Shown here one piece after another: positions 10,002-18,387 of a DNA stretch of 64,000 nt. The DNA is taken from positions 3,057,501 to 3,121,500 of the forward strand of contig NZ_CP157005.1 of the NCBI RefSeq assembly GCF_039904985.1. The letters are read 5' to 3'. A program made the position numbers and the translations under genes. Every line of letters starts with the position of its first letter. Positions within the stretch are counted from its first letter, which is position 1. The notes beneath the pieces are model-generated. The model did no database searches, was not told where the DNA came from, and saw only the letters and a list, made by a program, of their open reading frames with translations. The stretch is from Methylomonas sp. AM2-LC (GTDB lineage Bacteria; Pseudomonadota; Gammaproteobacteria; Methylococcales; Methylomonadaceae).

Positions 10002-11128
10002 ACAACAGCCTTTCATATCGACGTCTGCGCGCCTTATGTTTAAAAGAAACCTTACAAATTTTGCGAGACCCCAGTAGTCACATCATCGCTTTCATACTAC
10101 CCGTTGTATTATTATTCATTTTTGGGTTTGGGATTAATTTGGATGCTAGTGCGTTGCGCGTGGGTTTAGTGCTGGAAGATACCAGCACAGAGGCTCGGCA
10201 TTTTGCCGATAATCTTTACGGCTCCCCTTACTTTACAGTGACAACGGGTTTAAATCGAGATGCCATGGAACTTGCCATGACTAAACAAGAAGTCAGAGGC
10301 TTTGTCGTCATTCCCAGTGATTTTTCCGTTAAATTGCAACGCACAACCACCACTGCACCGTTGTTCTTGATCAGCGATGGTTCCGAACCCAATACCGCCA
10401 ATTTCGTCAATAACTATGTACAGGGGGCGTGGAATGACTGGTTATGGCAACGCGCAAAGGAACGCGGGGAGGCACTGCCAGCCGCTGTGGGGGTTGAACC
10501 TCGCTTTTGGTTCAATACGGCTGCAGAAAGCCGAAATTATATAATTCCAGGTTCTATCACCATTATTATGACGGTCATTGGTACTCTGCTCACTTCGCTG
10601 GTTATCGCACGTGAATGGGAGCGCGGTACTATGGAAGCCTTACTGGCATCACCCATGACACGTACTGAGTTATTACTCAGCAAATTACTACCCTATTATG
10701 TATTGGGCATTACTTCCCTGTTTTTATGCGTGGCCGTTTCGGTAGTATTGCTCAACGTACCGTTTCGAGGTTCTTTACTGGTGTTATGGGCAATTGGTAG
10801 CTTATTTTTAGCCAGCAGCCTAGGCATTGGTTTGTTATTTTCAACCCTGCTGCGTAATCAGTTTGATGCCGCTCAGGCCGCACTGAATGCTGCATTTTTA
10901 CCGGCACTGATGTTGTCCGGTTTTATCTACGAAATTCGCAGCATGCCTAGTATCATTCAGGATGTCAGTTACCTGATTCCCGCGCGTTATTTTGTAACCG
11001 CCATTCAAACATTGTTTCAGGTAGGTAATGTTTGGTCAATATTGTTTAGCAGCAGCTTATTCTTACTATTGGCTTCGGTATTTTTTATTGGCTTGACAGC
11101 CTTAAAAACACGCAAAGGGCTGGAATAA
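9998..11128 (+). CDS. ABC-2 type permease (YbhS-like)
   Basis: Inner-membrane permease subunit of the exporter; 376 residues. One N-terminal transmembrane helix (HIIAFILPVVLLFIFGFGI), a large periplasmic domain to about residue 170, then five helices beginning at IIPGSITIIMTVIGTLLTS. The typical ABC-2 cytoplasmic motif AREWERGTMEALLASPM follows the second helix and contacts the ATPase. The ATG overlaps the ATPase stop (ATGA) and the next permease begins 2 bases after its stop. Paralogous to the next gene, with which it presumably forms a heterodimer. Confidence 0.92.
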   Translation: MNNSLSYRRLRALCLKETLQILRDPSSHIIAFILPVVLLFIFGFGINLDASALRVGLVLEDTSTEARHFADNLYGSPYFTVTTGLNRDAMELAMTKQEVRGFVVIPSDFSVKLQRTTTTAPLFLISDGSEPNTANFVNNYVQGAWNDWLWQRAKERGEALPAAVGVEPRFWFNTAAESRNYIIPGSITIIMTVIGTLLTSLVIAREWERGTMEALLASPMTRTELLLSKLLPYYVLGITSLFLCVAVSVVLLNVPFRGSLLVLWAIGSLFLASSLGIGLLFSTLLRNQFDAAQAALNAAFLPALMLSGFIYEIRSMPSIIQDVSYLIPARYFVTAIQTLFQVGNVWSILFSSSLFLLLASVFFIGLTALKTRKGLE

Positions 11129-11130
11129 GC

Positions 11131-12237
11131 ATGTTATCTCGCATTACCACCCTTATCCTTAAAGAATTACATGCATTGCTGCGTGATCGACAATCGCGCG
11201 TCATTTTGATAGTGCCAGTGATCTTGGAATTAGCGCTGTTTCCTTTCGCCGCTACGCTGGAGGTAAACAATAATACCTTAGCGGTTTTTAATGAAGACAA
11301 CGGCCAACCCAGTTTTGAATTGATCCAGCGATTTTCGCAAGCGCAAGCATTCAGCGAACTCATTTCACTTTATAAAGAGGCAGACATCAATCAGGTTTTG
11401 GATAATCAACACGCCTTAATGGTGATTCGTATTCCAGCTGATTTTTCTCGCAACATAAACGCTGGCAGCAATACTTCCATTCAGGTTTTACTGGACGGCC
11501 GCCGCTCTAACAGTGGACAAATAGCTTTGGGGTATGTGCAGCAAATCCTGCAAGCCTTTAGTGTGGAAGGCCTGCATACTAAACAGCCGTTTATGCATGC
11601 ACAGCTATTGATCCGTAATCGCTACAATCCCAATCTTGATTATGTGCGGCACATTGTACCCAGCTTGGTGGCCATTATCACCACCATCAGCACCCTGATT
11701 GTTACCGCCCTATCGGTAGCACGCGAACGAGAACAGGGGACTTTAGATCAATTATTGGTATCGCCGTTAACGCCCGGCATGATTATGGTGGGTAAAACCG
11801 TACCCGCCATGATAGTGGCTATGCTGCAAGCTACTATCATTCTGTTGGCAGGTATCTTTATTTATAAAATTCCATTTGTTGGTTCATTCTCTTATCTTTA
11901 CCTGAGCATGATATTTTACATATTGGCATTGGCAGGTTTTGGACTACTCATCTCCTCTATCTGTGCAACCCAACAACAGGCTTTTCTGGGGGTATTTAGT
12001 TTTGTGATGCCTACCGTACTACTGTCTGGATTTGTATCACCCATTGAAAATATGCCAGTCTGGTTACAGTACCTGGATTGGTTTAACCCACTGCGGCATT
12101 TTATCGTTATAGTCAAAGGTGTGTTTCTCAAAGACATTGATCTGAGCATTTTGCTACCTAATTTATGGCCATTGCTGATCATTGCCCTTATCACTTTAGT
12201 CCCCGCCAACTGGATGTTTCGACGACATCTTGGATAA
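11131..12237 (+). CDS. ABC-2 type permease (YbhR-like)
   Basis: Second inner-membrane permease of the exporter; 368 residues with the same plan: N-terminal helix (RVILIVPVILELALFPFAA), periplasmic domain containing the YVRHIVPSL segment before helix 2, and the AREREQGTLDQLLVSPLTPG contact motif. Five further helices and a conserved VSPIENMPVWLQYL stretch before the last helix are typical of ABC2_membrane_3 proteins. Tightly coupled to its partner. Substrate cannot be told from sequence; YbhFSR-type systems are linked to drug and cation export. Confidence 0.92.
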   Translation: MLSRITTLILKELHALLRDRQSRVILIVPVILELALFPFAATLEVNNNTLAVFNEDNGQPSFELIQRFSQAQAFSELISLYKEADINQVLDNQHALMVIRIPADFSRNINAGSNTSIQVLLDGRRSNSGQIALGYVQQILQAFSVEGLHTKQPFMHAQLLIRNRYNPNLDYVRHIVPSLVAIITTISTLIVTALSVAREREQGTLDQLLVSPLTPGMIMVGKTVPAMIVAMLQATIILLAGIFIYKIPFVGSFSYLYLSMIFYILALAGFGLLISSICATQQQAFLGVFSFVMPTVLLSGFVSPIENMPVWLQYLDWFNPLRHFIVIVKGVFLKDIDLSILLPNLWPLLIIALITLVPANWMFRRHLG

Positions 12238-12255
12238 GATAATCAGACCCAATCT

Positions 12256-13740
12256 ATGCCTGACACTAAACATTTAATTCACCCTCTATTTTCAAACCTA
12301 GCAAATGCCAAGTTGTTAGCCATGCTGCTTTGCTTGCCAGCATGCTTTAAGGTAGGGCCTGATTATCAACCGCCAGCACCTGCCCTGCCCCAGCGTTGGC
12401 ATGCGGTTCAAGATCAACCAGCGTCAGGTACAGAAGCTAGTACCGAAACGGAGTGGTGGCAACACTTTCATGATCCAGTTTTAACGCAACTTATCGACAC
12501 AGCTGAACGCAATAATTTCGATGTTAAACTGGCCAGTGGCCGTATAGCAGAAGCGCGGGCATTACGTGCCGGGGCAGATGCTGCATTATTTCCTACGGGT
12601 GATATGGCATTCAACGCCAATCGGCAACGTAACCAGATTGGTTTTCCCAATAGTGTACCCAACGGTATTACCAGCGCCCTAAAAAATCCGTTTAATATAT
12701 TTAAAATCGGTTTTGACGCCAGTTGGGAACTGGATCTATTTGGTGGGCATCGCCGTGAAGCAGAATCAGCCAGTGCAGAGTTGGCAGCTGCGGAAATTTC
12801 GCAACAGGATGTGTTAATCAGCACACGCGCTGAAGTGGCGCATAGCTATATCACTATCAGACTATTACAGGCACAGTTAAAAATCGCAACGGATACCCTG
12901 GCAGCCGATACTGAAACAACCCGCATTAATAGCCGGACCTTAGTAGTAGGCAGTAATACTGGCCTTAATGTCGCTAGAGTAACTGCGCAACAACAACATG
13001 ATGAAACACAACTGCCCTATTACCGTAGCTTGCTGGAACAAAGCGAATACAGTTTGGATGTATTATTGGCTGCACAACCTGGTACAGCACATGACCAGAT
13101 TAATACGCTGGTCAGCATACCCGGCAGCGATGACAAACTGCTACTGGCTGCTCCCGCAAACGTTATAGCCCAACGGCCGGATATTCGTTATGCCGAACGT
13201 AAACTGGCTGCTGCCACCGCCCAACAAGGCGTTGCCGTCGCCAAATTCTTTCCGGATGTATCGCTGGTTGGCTTTATTGGTCTATTTAACACCAACGCTG
13301 GTAATTTATTACAGGTGAGCAGTAAATCCTGGAACATGGGTGGCAATGTATTATGGCCTATCCTCAGTTATGGCACTTTATCCGCTAATCTGCATGCGGC
13401 AGATGCCAGACAACAAGAAGCACTAACAAGCTATCAGAAGAGCATTATCACTGCCATGGCAGATGTGGAGCGTAGCGTGGCAGCCTATCGCGAGCAGGAT
13501 AAATTAACCAAGACCTTGCAAACGGCAGTAGCCACAGATGAAAATATCTACCAGATAACACAAGGACGCTATCAGGCAGGTCTTGGCGCCTATCTGGAGG
13601 TGCTGGATGCGCAACGTAAACTCTATGCTTCGCAAAATCAGCTACTGGCTGCACAGGCACAAACCACACTGGATTTAATTGCTGTGTATAAAAGCTTGGG
13701 CGGGGGATGGAAACCAGAACAGTTGGAAGGGATAAAGTAA
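12256..13740 (+). CDS. outer-membrane efflux lipoprotein, NodT family
   Basis: TolC-like outer-membrane channel of the tripartite exporter. 494 residues with a lipoprotein signal peptide; the lipobox is LPAC with Cys30 as the predicted lipidated residue. The family opening CFKVGPDYQPP is present, followed by WWQHFHDPVLTQLI. Two outer-membrane efflux protein repeats follow, with family motifs SWELDLFGG and NVIAQRPDIRYAERKL. Because E. coli ybhFSR lacks a dedicated outer-membrane factor, its presence as the fifth gene gives a self-contained system. The start lies 18 bases after the permease stop, so it is in the same operon. No regulator gene is adjacent. Confidence 0.93.
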   Translation: MPDTKHLIHPLFSNLANAKLLAMLLCLPACFKVGPDYQPPAPALPQRWHAVQDQPASGTEASTETEWWQHFHDPVLTQLIDTAERNNFDVKLASGRIAEARALRAGADAALFPTGDMAFNANRQRNQIGFPNSVPNGITSALKNPFNIFKIGFDASWELDLFGGHRREAESASAELAAAEISQQDVLISTRAEVAHSYITIRLLQAQLKIATDTLAADTETTRINSRTLVVGSNTGLNVARVTAQQQHDETQLPYYRSLLEQSEYSLDVLLAAQPGTAHDQINTLVSIPGSDDKLLLAAPANVIAQRPDIRYAERKLAAATAQQGVAVAKFFPDVSLVGFIGLFNTNAGNLLQVSSKSWNMGGNVLWPILSYGTLSANLHAADARQQEALTSYQKSIITAMADVERSVAAYREQDKLTKTLQTAVATDENIYQITQGRYQAGLGAYLEVLDAQRKLYASQNQLLAAQAQTTLDLIAVYKSLGGGWKPEQLEGIK

Positions 13741-13756
13741 TAATCAGGTATAGTTA

Positions 13757-13953
13757 GAATGGCACTGACTTAAGCGAATTTTCTTTAATATTCAAAGATA
13801 TAATTACGTAGGATGTGGTGAGGCACGAACTGCATCTTCCGCGAATAGGCATAAGCTGAATATTCAGTCGACTTGATGCGGTTCGTTACCTCACCACATT
13901 CTACAGGTGTGCCATTGTTGATAAAGGTAAACAGGCTTAAGTCAGTGCCATTC
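13757..13953. mobile_element. 197-bp MITE-like element, IS4-type ends
   Basis: Perfect 19-bp terminal inverted repeats (GAATGGCACTGACTTAAGC at 13757-13775 and its complement at 13935-13953) bound the element. It is flanked by the direct repeat AGGTATAGTTA (13746-13756 and 13954-13964), as expected of a target duplication. It has no coding capacity. The 11-bp duplication and the end sequence resemble IS4-family elements (inference). A second, inner inverted repeat of about 29 bp (13808-13836 / 13875-13904) sits inside. Confidence 0.8.
13808..13904. repeat. REP-like long hairpin nested in the MITE
   Basis: The left arm begins GTAGGATGTGGTGAGGCACG and the right arm is its complement with about three substitutions and one extra base. 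The central loop is 38 bases. This motif type is a common dispersed palindromic repeat in gammaproteobacterial genomes (recollection, not searched here). Confidence 0.7.
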
Positions 13954-14009
13954 AGGTATAGTTAAATTTTCGTCATTATTCAGCTTAAACTTTACTAGAA
14001 TTCAGTCAA

Positions 14010-14372
14010 TCAAGGATTGACTTGCGGATCTGCACTTCTGGCACCTAACACATAAGAAAGAAACCCATCAGTACTTTTTGCAGGGTCTTGACTTTCCAGC
14101 ATCATATTCATATAGGCTGTATCTGGATCAGGGCTTTGAGAAGCAATGGCAGCAATTAAATCGTTTCTGGCAGCTCGGCATTGTATTGAAAGCGCCAAAG
14201 CAATGGTGTAAGGGGAAGAGTAATTGTCCTCGATTTGTGGATATTTTTTTTCTTTACACAGATTCAGTCTGTATAAAGCATCTTGTTCGGATAATATATG
14301 ATCTTTCCAAACTGGCGCCTGATTGGTACAACCCATTAATGCCAACATCATCAGAAAAACTTGTTTATTCAT
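14010..14372 (-). CDS. small lipoprotein of unknown function
   Basis: 120 residues with a lipoprotein signal peptide: MNKQVFLMMLALMGC, lipobox LMGC, Cys15 as the lipidated residue. The mature part is mostly helical, with two further cysteines (in LCKEKK and IQCRAA). I do not recognise the family. It is a single gene lying between two transposon-like elements, with its own upstream region of about 260 bases that includes the 120-bp element. Confidence 0.6.
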   Translation of the reverse strand: MNKQVFLMMLALMGCTNQAPVWKDHILSEQDALYRLNLCKEKKYPQIEDNYSSPYTIALALSIQCRAARNDLIAAIASQSPDPDTAYMNMMLESQDPAKSTDGFLSYVLGARSADPQVNP

Positions 14373-14448
14373 AAATAAATCACTAATACCATCAACTAAA
14401 AGAAGCAGTAAAACCGAGTCAGTTTTATAGGCTAAAGTGTAAACAATT

Positions 14449-14568
14449 TGAAACTATTCACCGTAAAAATAAGCCTGCATAGGATATGCTAACGCCAGAA
14501 AGCGTATCACCTTGTTCATCCTATAGTCCATTGAATTTAAACACAAAAAACTAAGGTGAATAGTTACA
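14449..14568. mobile_element. 120-bp MITE-like element
   Basis: Terminal inverted repeats TGAAACTATTCACC (14449-14462) and GGTGAATAGTTACA (14555-14568) match at 13 of 14 positions. They are flanked by the 6-bp direct repeat ACAATT (14443-14448 and 14569-14574). There is no open reading frame inside. The element lies 77 bases upstream of the lipoprotein start, so it may affect that promoter. Confidence 0.7.
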
Positions 14569-14636
14569 ACAATTACATACAATTTAACTTAATTTTAAAT
14601 GATAGACAAACATTGTTAATCTGTTAATGGGAAGTT

Positions 14637-16625
14637 TTAGCTTTTTAAAACTGGGGATAACACTTCCAGCAAAGGGACTAGATGTTTTTCATACTCGCGC
14701 CAGCGTTCTACCGAACTATTGTAGAGTGGGTGACGTACCTGTAAAGTGCTTGCCGTGCGAACCGGCCGATTATTCTGATAAAAGTTTATACACGCATCAT
14801 CCCAATTTAACTGGCAATGCTCTAGCAGTTTTCCGGTAATACCTTGTTGATCTGTAATTAGCTCTTCATAATGGATTTCTAACAAATTTTGTGCTGGCAG
14901 CAAGGTGTGCCAATGACGCATCAACCTGTCATACTCCAGATAATAATGCGCCAGATCGAGCAAATCATAACTGTAATCATGACTGTCCCTAAAGGCAGTT
15001 ACAAAACAAGATAGACAGGTATCGACAGGATTACGCCGCACATGAATAATTTTTGCCGACGGAAATAGCAAATTAATTAAGCCGACAGCCAGAAAATGAT
15101 CGTTGGTTTTATCTGTTATGTGTGTTGCCGTTAAATTAAGTCTTGCCAAAACTTCGTGGTAAGCCGCAGCCCAAGCCTGAATATTGCTAGCTTTAAGTTG
15201 TGTCGTGGAAATTGCTTGGTTAAGCATACCTATGCCTAATTTACTAATATTCAGAAGTTCGGCCACTTCGCCACCCGCACTGACCTGTAGATGACTGGAA
15301 AGAATTTGTTCTATCAAAGTAGTGCCTGAACGTGGCATGCCCAAGATAAAAATAGGTTGTTGGTTAGAATAATAGGTATTTTTTAAAGTATGAAAACATT
15401 CGCTATTAAAGGCCTGGATAATGGAATCGACATGCTCAGTCATATGTTGGCGACTATAGTTGATAGTTTCCCTTTTAATTCGGCAACCTTCAGCAAAATG
15501 TTTGAAAGCCGAATCAAAGTCGCCTGCCTGATGATAATGACGTCCTAAGCCGAAATGGATAAGATACTTTTCTTCTGCTAACAGGGAGCGAGCATTCCGA
15601 TTGATTTTAAGCAATTTCTCAAATCCGGTTTTACCTAGCTTGTTTTCGGTGAGTAAACTTTGGTTATACAGTGTTCGTACACAAGTGGGATTTATGTTTA
15701 GACTGCGCTGAAAACACTGCTCCGCTTCTGTGGCACGGTTTAACTCCATATAGACTATACCTAGATTGGTCAACGCCGCAGCAAAATTTGCAGAAATCGC
15801 CAATGCAGAGAGGAAACAGTCAATGGCATCATCATAGCGGTAGATACTCTGTAGAACCAGTCCACGGCAATTGAGTGTTTCTGGTAGATTTGCATCTATA
15901 GCTAAGGCTCCATCCAGATATGCCAGCGCTTGGGTAAAGTTTCTACGGGTGTAATTAATATTGCCCAGATTGGTTAAAACTGCTACGTTGGCAGGACTTA
16001 AATATAAAGCACGCTTAAAACAGGTGATGGCTTCTTCATCACGATTCAGTAAAATTAATGCGTTGCCACGCAGATTAAAGGCTTCGGCATCATTGGGTTT
16101 TAGAGACAGAATTTTATCTATACTTTCGATAAGCTGTTGGTAAAGCCCCAGTTCCATTTCTGCGGTAGCTTTTTGCTGCCAGGATTGCAGATAATCAGGC
16201 TTAATTCGGACCGCCTGCTCAAAATTGCACAGTGCCTGTTTAGGCTGTTGCAATTTTAACTGGGCATAACCCAGGTTGTTAAAAGCTTCTGCATAATTGG
16301 CATGTAATTTCAAGGCTCGCTGATAACAGCTGATGGCTTGCTGATATTGACCAAGATCGGTATAAGCATTGCCAAAATTATTTAAGGTACCCGGGTGCAG
16401 TGAATTTATTTTAACAGCTTTCGAAAATAATTTAACCGCTTCGGCTGGCTCACCCTTACTACGCAGTATCATGGCCCATAAACGTAAAGCATCAAAATTG
16501 TCCGGCTGACTATGCACGATCTGTCGGTACAGGTTTTCTGCCTCGCTAAAGCAACCTTTTTCATGATAAGCAAAAGCAGTTTCCAATTTTTTATCGATCT
16601 CTAATTGCTTTAAATTATTCATCAT
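14637..16625 (-). CDS. TPR-repeat sulfotransferase
   Basis: 662-residue two-part protein. Residues about 10-340 are roughly nine TPR repeats (for example GNAYTDLGQYQQAISCYQRA), a protein-binding scaffold. Residues about 420-660 form a PAPS-dependent sulfotransferase domain: 5'-phosphosulfate loop LGMPRSGTTLIEQIL near 430 and 3'-phosphate site HVRRNPVDTCLSCF near 530-545. It would transfer sulfate from PAPS to an unknown acceptor. No signal peptide or membrane helix is seen, so it is cytoplasmic. cysC, which makes PAPS, lies 20 bases upstream in the same direction, so the two probably form one operon dedicated to sulfation. TPR-sulfotransferase fusions are known in bacteria but their targets are mostly unknown. 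Confidence 0.88.
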   Translation of the reverse strand: MMNNLKQLEIDKKLETAFAYHEKGCFSEAENLYRQIVHSQPDNFDALRLWAMILRSKGEPAEAVKLFSKAVKINSLHPGTLNNFGNAYTDLGQYQQAISCYQRALKLHANYAEAFNNLGYAQLKLQQPKQALCNFEQAVRIKPDYLQSWQQKATAEMELGLYQQLIESIDKILSLKPNDAEAFNLRGNALILLNRDEEAITCFKRALYLSPANVAVLTNLGNINYTRRNFTQALAYLDGALAIDANLPETLNCRGLVLQSIYRYDDAIDCFLSALAISANFAAALTNLGIVYMELNRATEAEQCFQRSLNINPTCVRTLYNQSLLTENKLGKTGFEKLLKINRNARSLLAEEKYLIHFGLGRHYHQAGDFDSAFKHFAEGCRIKRETINYSRQHMTEHVDSIIQAFNSECFHTLKNTYYSNQQPIFILGMPRSGTTLIEQILSSHLQVSAGGEVAELLNISKLGIGMLNQAISTTQLKASNIQAWAAAYHEVLARLNLTATHITDKTNDHFLAVGLINLLFPSAKIIHVRRNPVDTCLSCFVTAFRDSHDYSYDLLDLAHYYLEYDRLMRHWHTLLPAQNLLEIHYEELITDQQGITGKLLEHCQLNWDDACINFYQNNRPVRTASTLQVRHPLYNSSVERWREYEKHLVPLLEVLSPVLKS

Positions 16626-16645
16626 TAAGGTTTTTTAACCCTGTT

Positions 16646-17275
16646 TCAGATTGTTTCGGTTGCGGGCAAATAAATGCCTCGCTTAATAATCAGGTTAATA
16701 ATCTGCTCTACACAACTAGGCAATGGTGTTGTGCCATTTACCACCAGCTCAGGGTTTTCAGGTACTTGATAGGGTGAGGAGATACCTGTGAAATCAAGTA
16801 TCTGGCCTGCACGCGCTTTTTTATAGATACCTTTTACATCGCGTTTTTCGCAAATTTCAAGCGGGGTATCACAATAAATTTCTATAAAATCATTTGCTGC
16901 CACGCTGTTCCGCACCCTTTCCCTATCCTGGCAATAGGGCGAAATAAAAGCAGTCAGTACGATAATACCGGCTTCCATAAAAAGTTTAGCTACTTCACCG
17001 ATACGACGAATATTTTCTTGACGATCTTGCATGGAAAAACTGAGATCACTACATAAGCCATGTCTTACATTGTCTCCATCCAGGACAAAAGTTTGACAAC
17101 CCTGACGATGTAGAAATTCCGCAACGGCATGCGCAAGAGTAGATTTGCCTGCACCCGATAATCCAGTAAACCAGATAATGGCACCTCGATGGAGGTTTTG
17201 TGCTTCGCGCTGGGCGCGAGTAACCGTGTTGGGGTGCCAAACAATATTCGCTGTTACTGGTTTTGCTGTGCTCAT
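16646..17275 (-). CDS. cysC: adenylylsulfate (APS) kinase
   Basis: Phosphorylates APS to PAPS, the activated sulfate donor. 209 residues, as usual for CysC. P-loop GLSGAGKST near residue 38, APS-site segment [17 protein letters not shown] with DRQENIRR after it, the [13 protein letters not shown] motif holding the phosphoserine, and the lid region [12 protein letters not shown]. The start gives N-terminal [15 protein letters not shown], typical of the family. No cysDN (ATP sulfurylase) is nearby, so APS must come from elsewhere. The sulfotransferase immediately downstream suggests PAPS is used for sulfation rather than only for assimilatory reduction. Confidence 0.95.
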   Translation of the reverse strand: MSTAKPVTANIVWHPNTVTRAQREAQNLHRGAIIWFTGLSGAGKSTLAHAVAEFLHRQGCQTFVLDGDNVRHGLCSDLSFSMQDRQENIRRIGEVAKLFMEAGIIVLTAFISPYCQDRERVRNSVAANDFIEIYCDTPLEICEKRDVKGIYKKARAGQILDFTGISSPYQVPENPELVVNGTTPLPSCVEQIINLIIKRGIYLPATETI

Positions 17276-17342
17276 ATCTGAGGAAAGTTACAACTTAATA
17301 GATGGCGTTTTGGGTTCATTCACTTTGGAAAGGATTGGTGGT

Positions 17343-18371
17343 CTATAATATCTGGGTTTTGTGCTGTTTATTATATGCTAAGCAAATTGACTCGATATTT
17401 TCCCATTGCATCTTTATTGTTAACAATTGCGGAAGAATATCCATAAAACAACTTACCATATATGGATCGAAATGTTGAGCCGCATTTTCCTTTATCATGT
17501 TGATAGCCTGCTCTACCGGCCAGGCTTTTTTGTATGATCTATCCATGGTCAAGGCATCAAATACATCGGCAATGGCCACTATCCTGGCCGACTCTGGTAT
17601 ATCCTTTTCCTTTAAAGCATTGGGATATCCTGTGCCATTCCATTTCTCATGATGATGTAAGGCAATTTCGGCCGCTAGTTTTAATAATGGAGCATCCGAT
17701 TTTGACAAGATATCGTAGCCGATTTGCGAATGGGTTTGCATGATTTTCCATTCTTCAGGCGTTAGTTTACCGGGCTTGCAAAGTATGGAATCGGGTATAC
17801 CAATCTTACCTGTATCATGCATGGGTGCAGCCAGTTCCAATAATTCCACATTAGGTTCTGTCCAACCCAATGCTTTTGCCAAGGTTTTTGAATAAGCGGC
17901 CATACGCCAAATATGTAAACCCGTATCGTTATCGCGATAATGGCCTGCTTCCCCTAATATGAAGATGGTATCGCGTTGACTTTGTTTAAGCTGTGAAGCC
18001 TGAACCAGCGACAAATGTGTACGTACACGGGAACGCACTAAACTCGGCACCACAGGTTTTATCAAATAATCAACACAACCGAGTAGAAAACCGGTTTCTT
18101 CGTTACCATAATCGTTTAATGCGGTTACAAAAATAACAGGTATTGATGCAGTCATCGGATCCGCTTTTAATGCAGAACACACCTCATAACCGCTCATTTC
18201 TGGCATTTGTATATCCAGTAAAATCATGCTGATGGGTTGTTTTGCAGACATTAGCAAAGCTTCCTGGCCGCTATTGGCAAAGATTAACGGATAATCGTCT
18301 TTCAAAATTTGATGAAGAAGCGCTAAATTCGTCGGTTCATCATCTACAATTAAGATAGGGTGGCTAATCAT
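17343..18371 (-). CDS. response regulator with HD-GYP phosphodiesterase domain
   Basis: 342 residues. The receiver domain (about 1-125) has acidic pair DDE, phospho-acceptor Asp53 in LLDIQMP and the conserved Lys in IKPV. The HD-GYP domain (about 140-325) has HDTGKIGIPD, HSQIGYDIL, the HHHEKWNGTGYP signature and DVFDALTMDRSYK. Such proteins hydrolyse cyclic di-GMP, lowering biofilm formation or altering motility. The gene follows the large hybrid kinase with 16 bases between, so that kinase is its probable phosphate donor. All metal-binding HD and GYP residues are present, so it should be active. Confidence 0.93.
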   Translation of the reverse strand: MISHPILIVDDEPTNLALLHQILKDDYPLIFANSGQEALLMSAKQPISMILLDIQMPEMSGYEVCSALKADPMTASIPVIFVTALNDYGNEETGFLLGCVDYLIKPVVPSLVRSRVRTHLSLVQASQLKQSQRDTIFILGEAGHYRDNDTGLHIWRMAAYSKTLAKALGWTEPNVELLELAAPMHDTGKIGIPDSILCKPGKLTPEEWKIMQTHSQIGYDILSKSDAPLLKLAAEIALHHHEKWNGTGYPNALKEKDIPESARIVAIADVFDALTMDRSYKKAWPVEQAINMIKENAAQHFDPYMVSCFMDILPQLLTIKMQWENIESICLAYNKQHKTQIL

Positions 18372-18387
18372 AGTATTAGTTGGTTAG

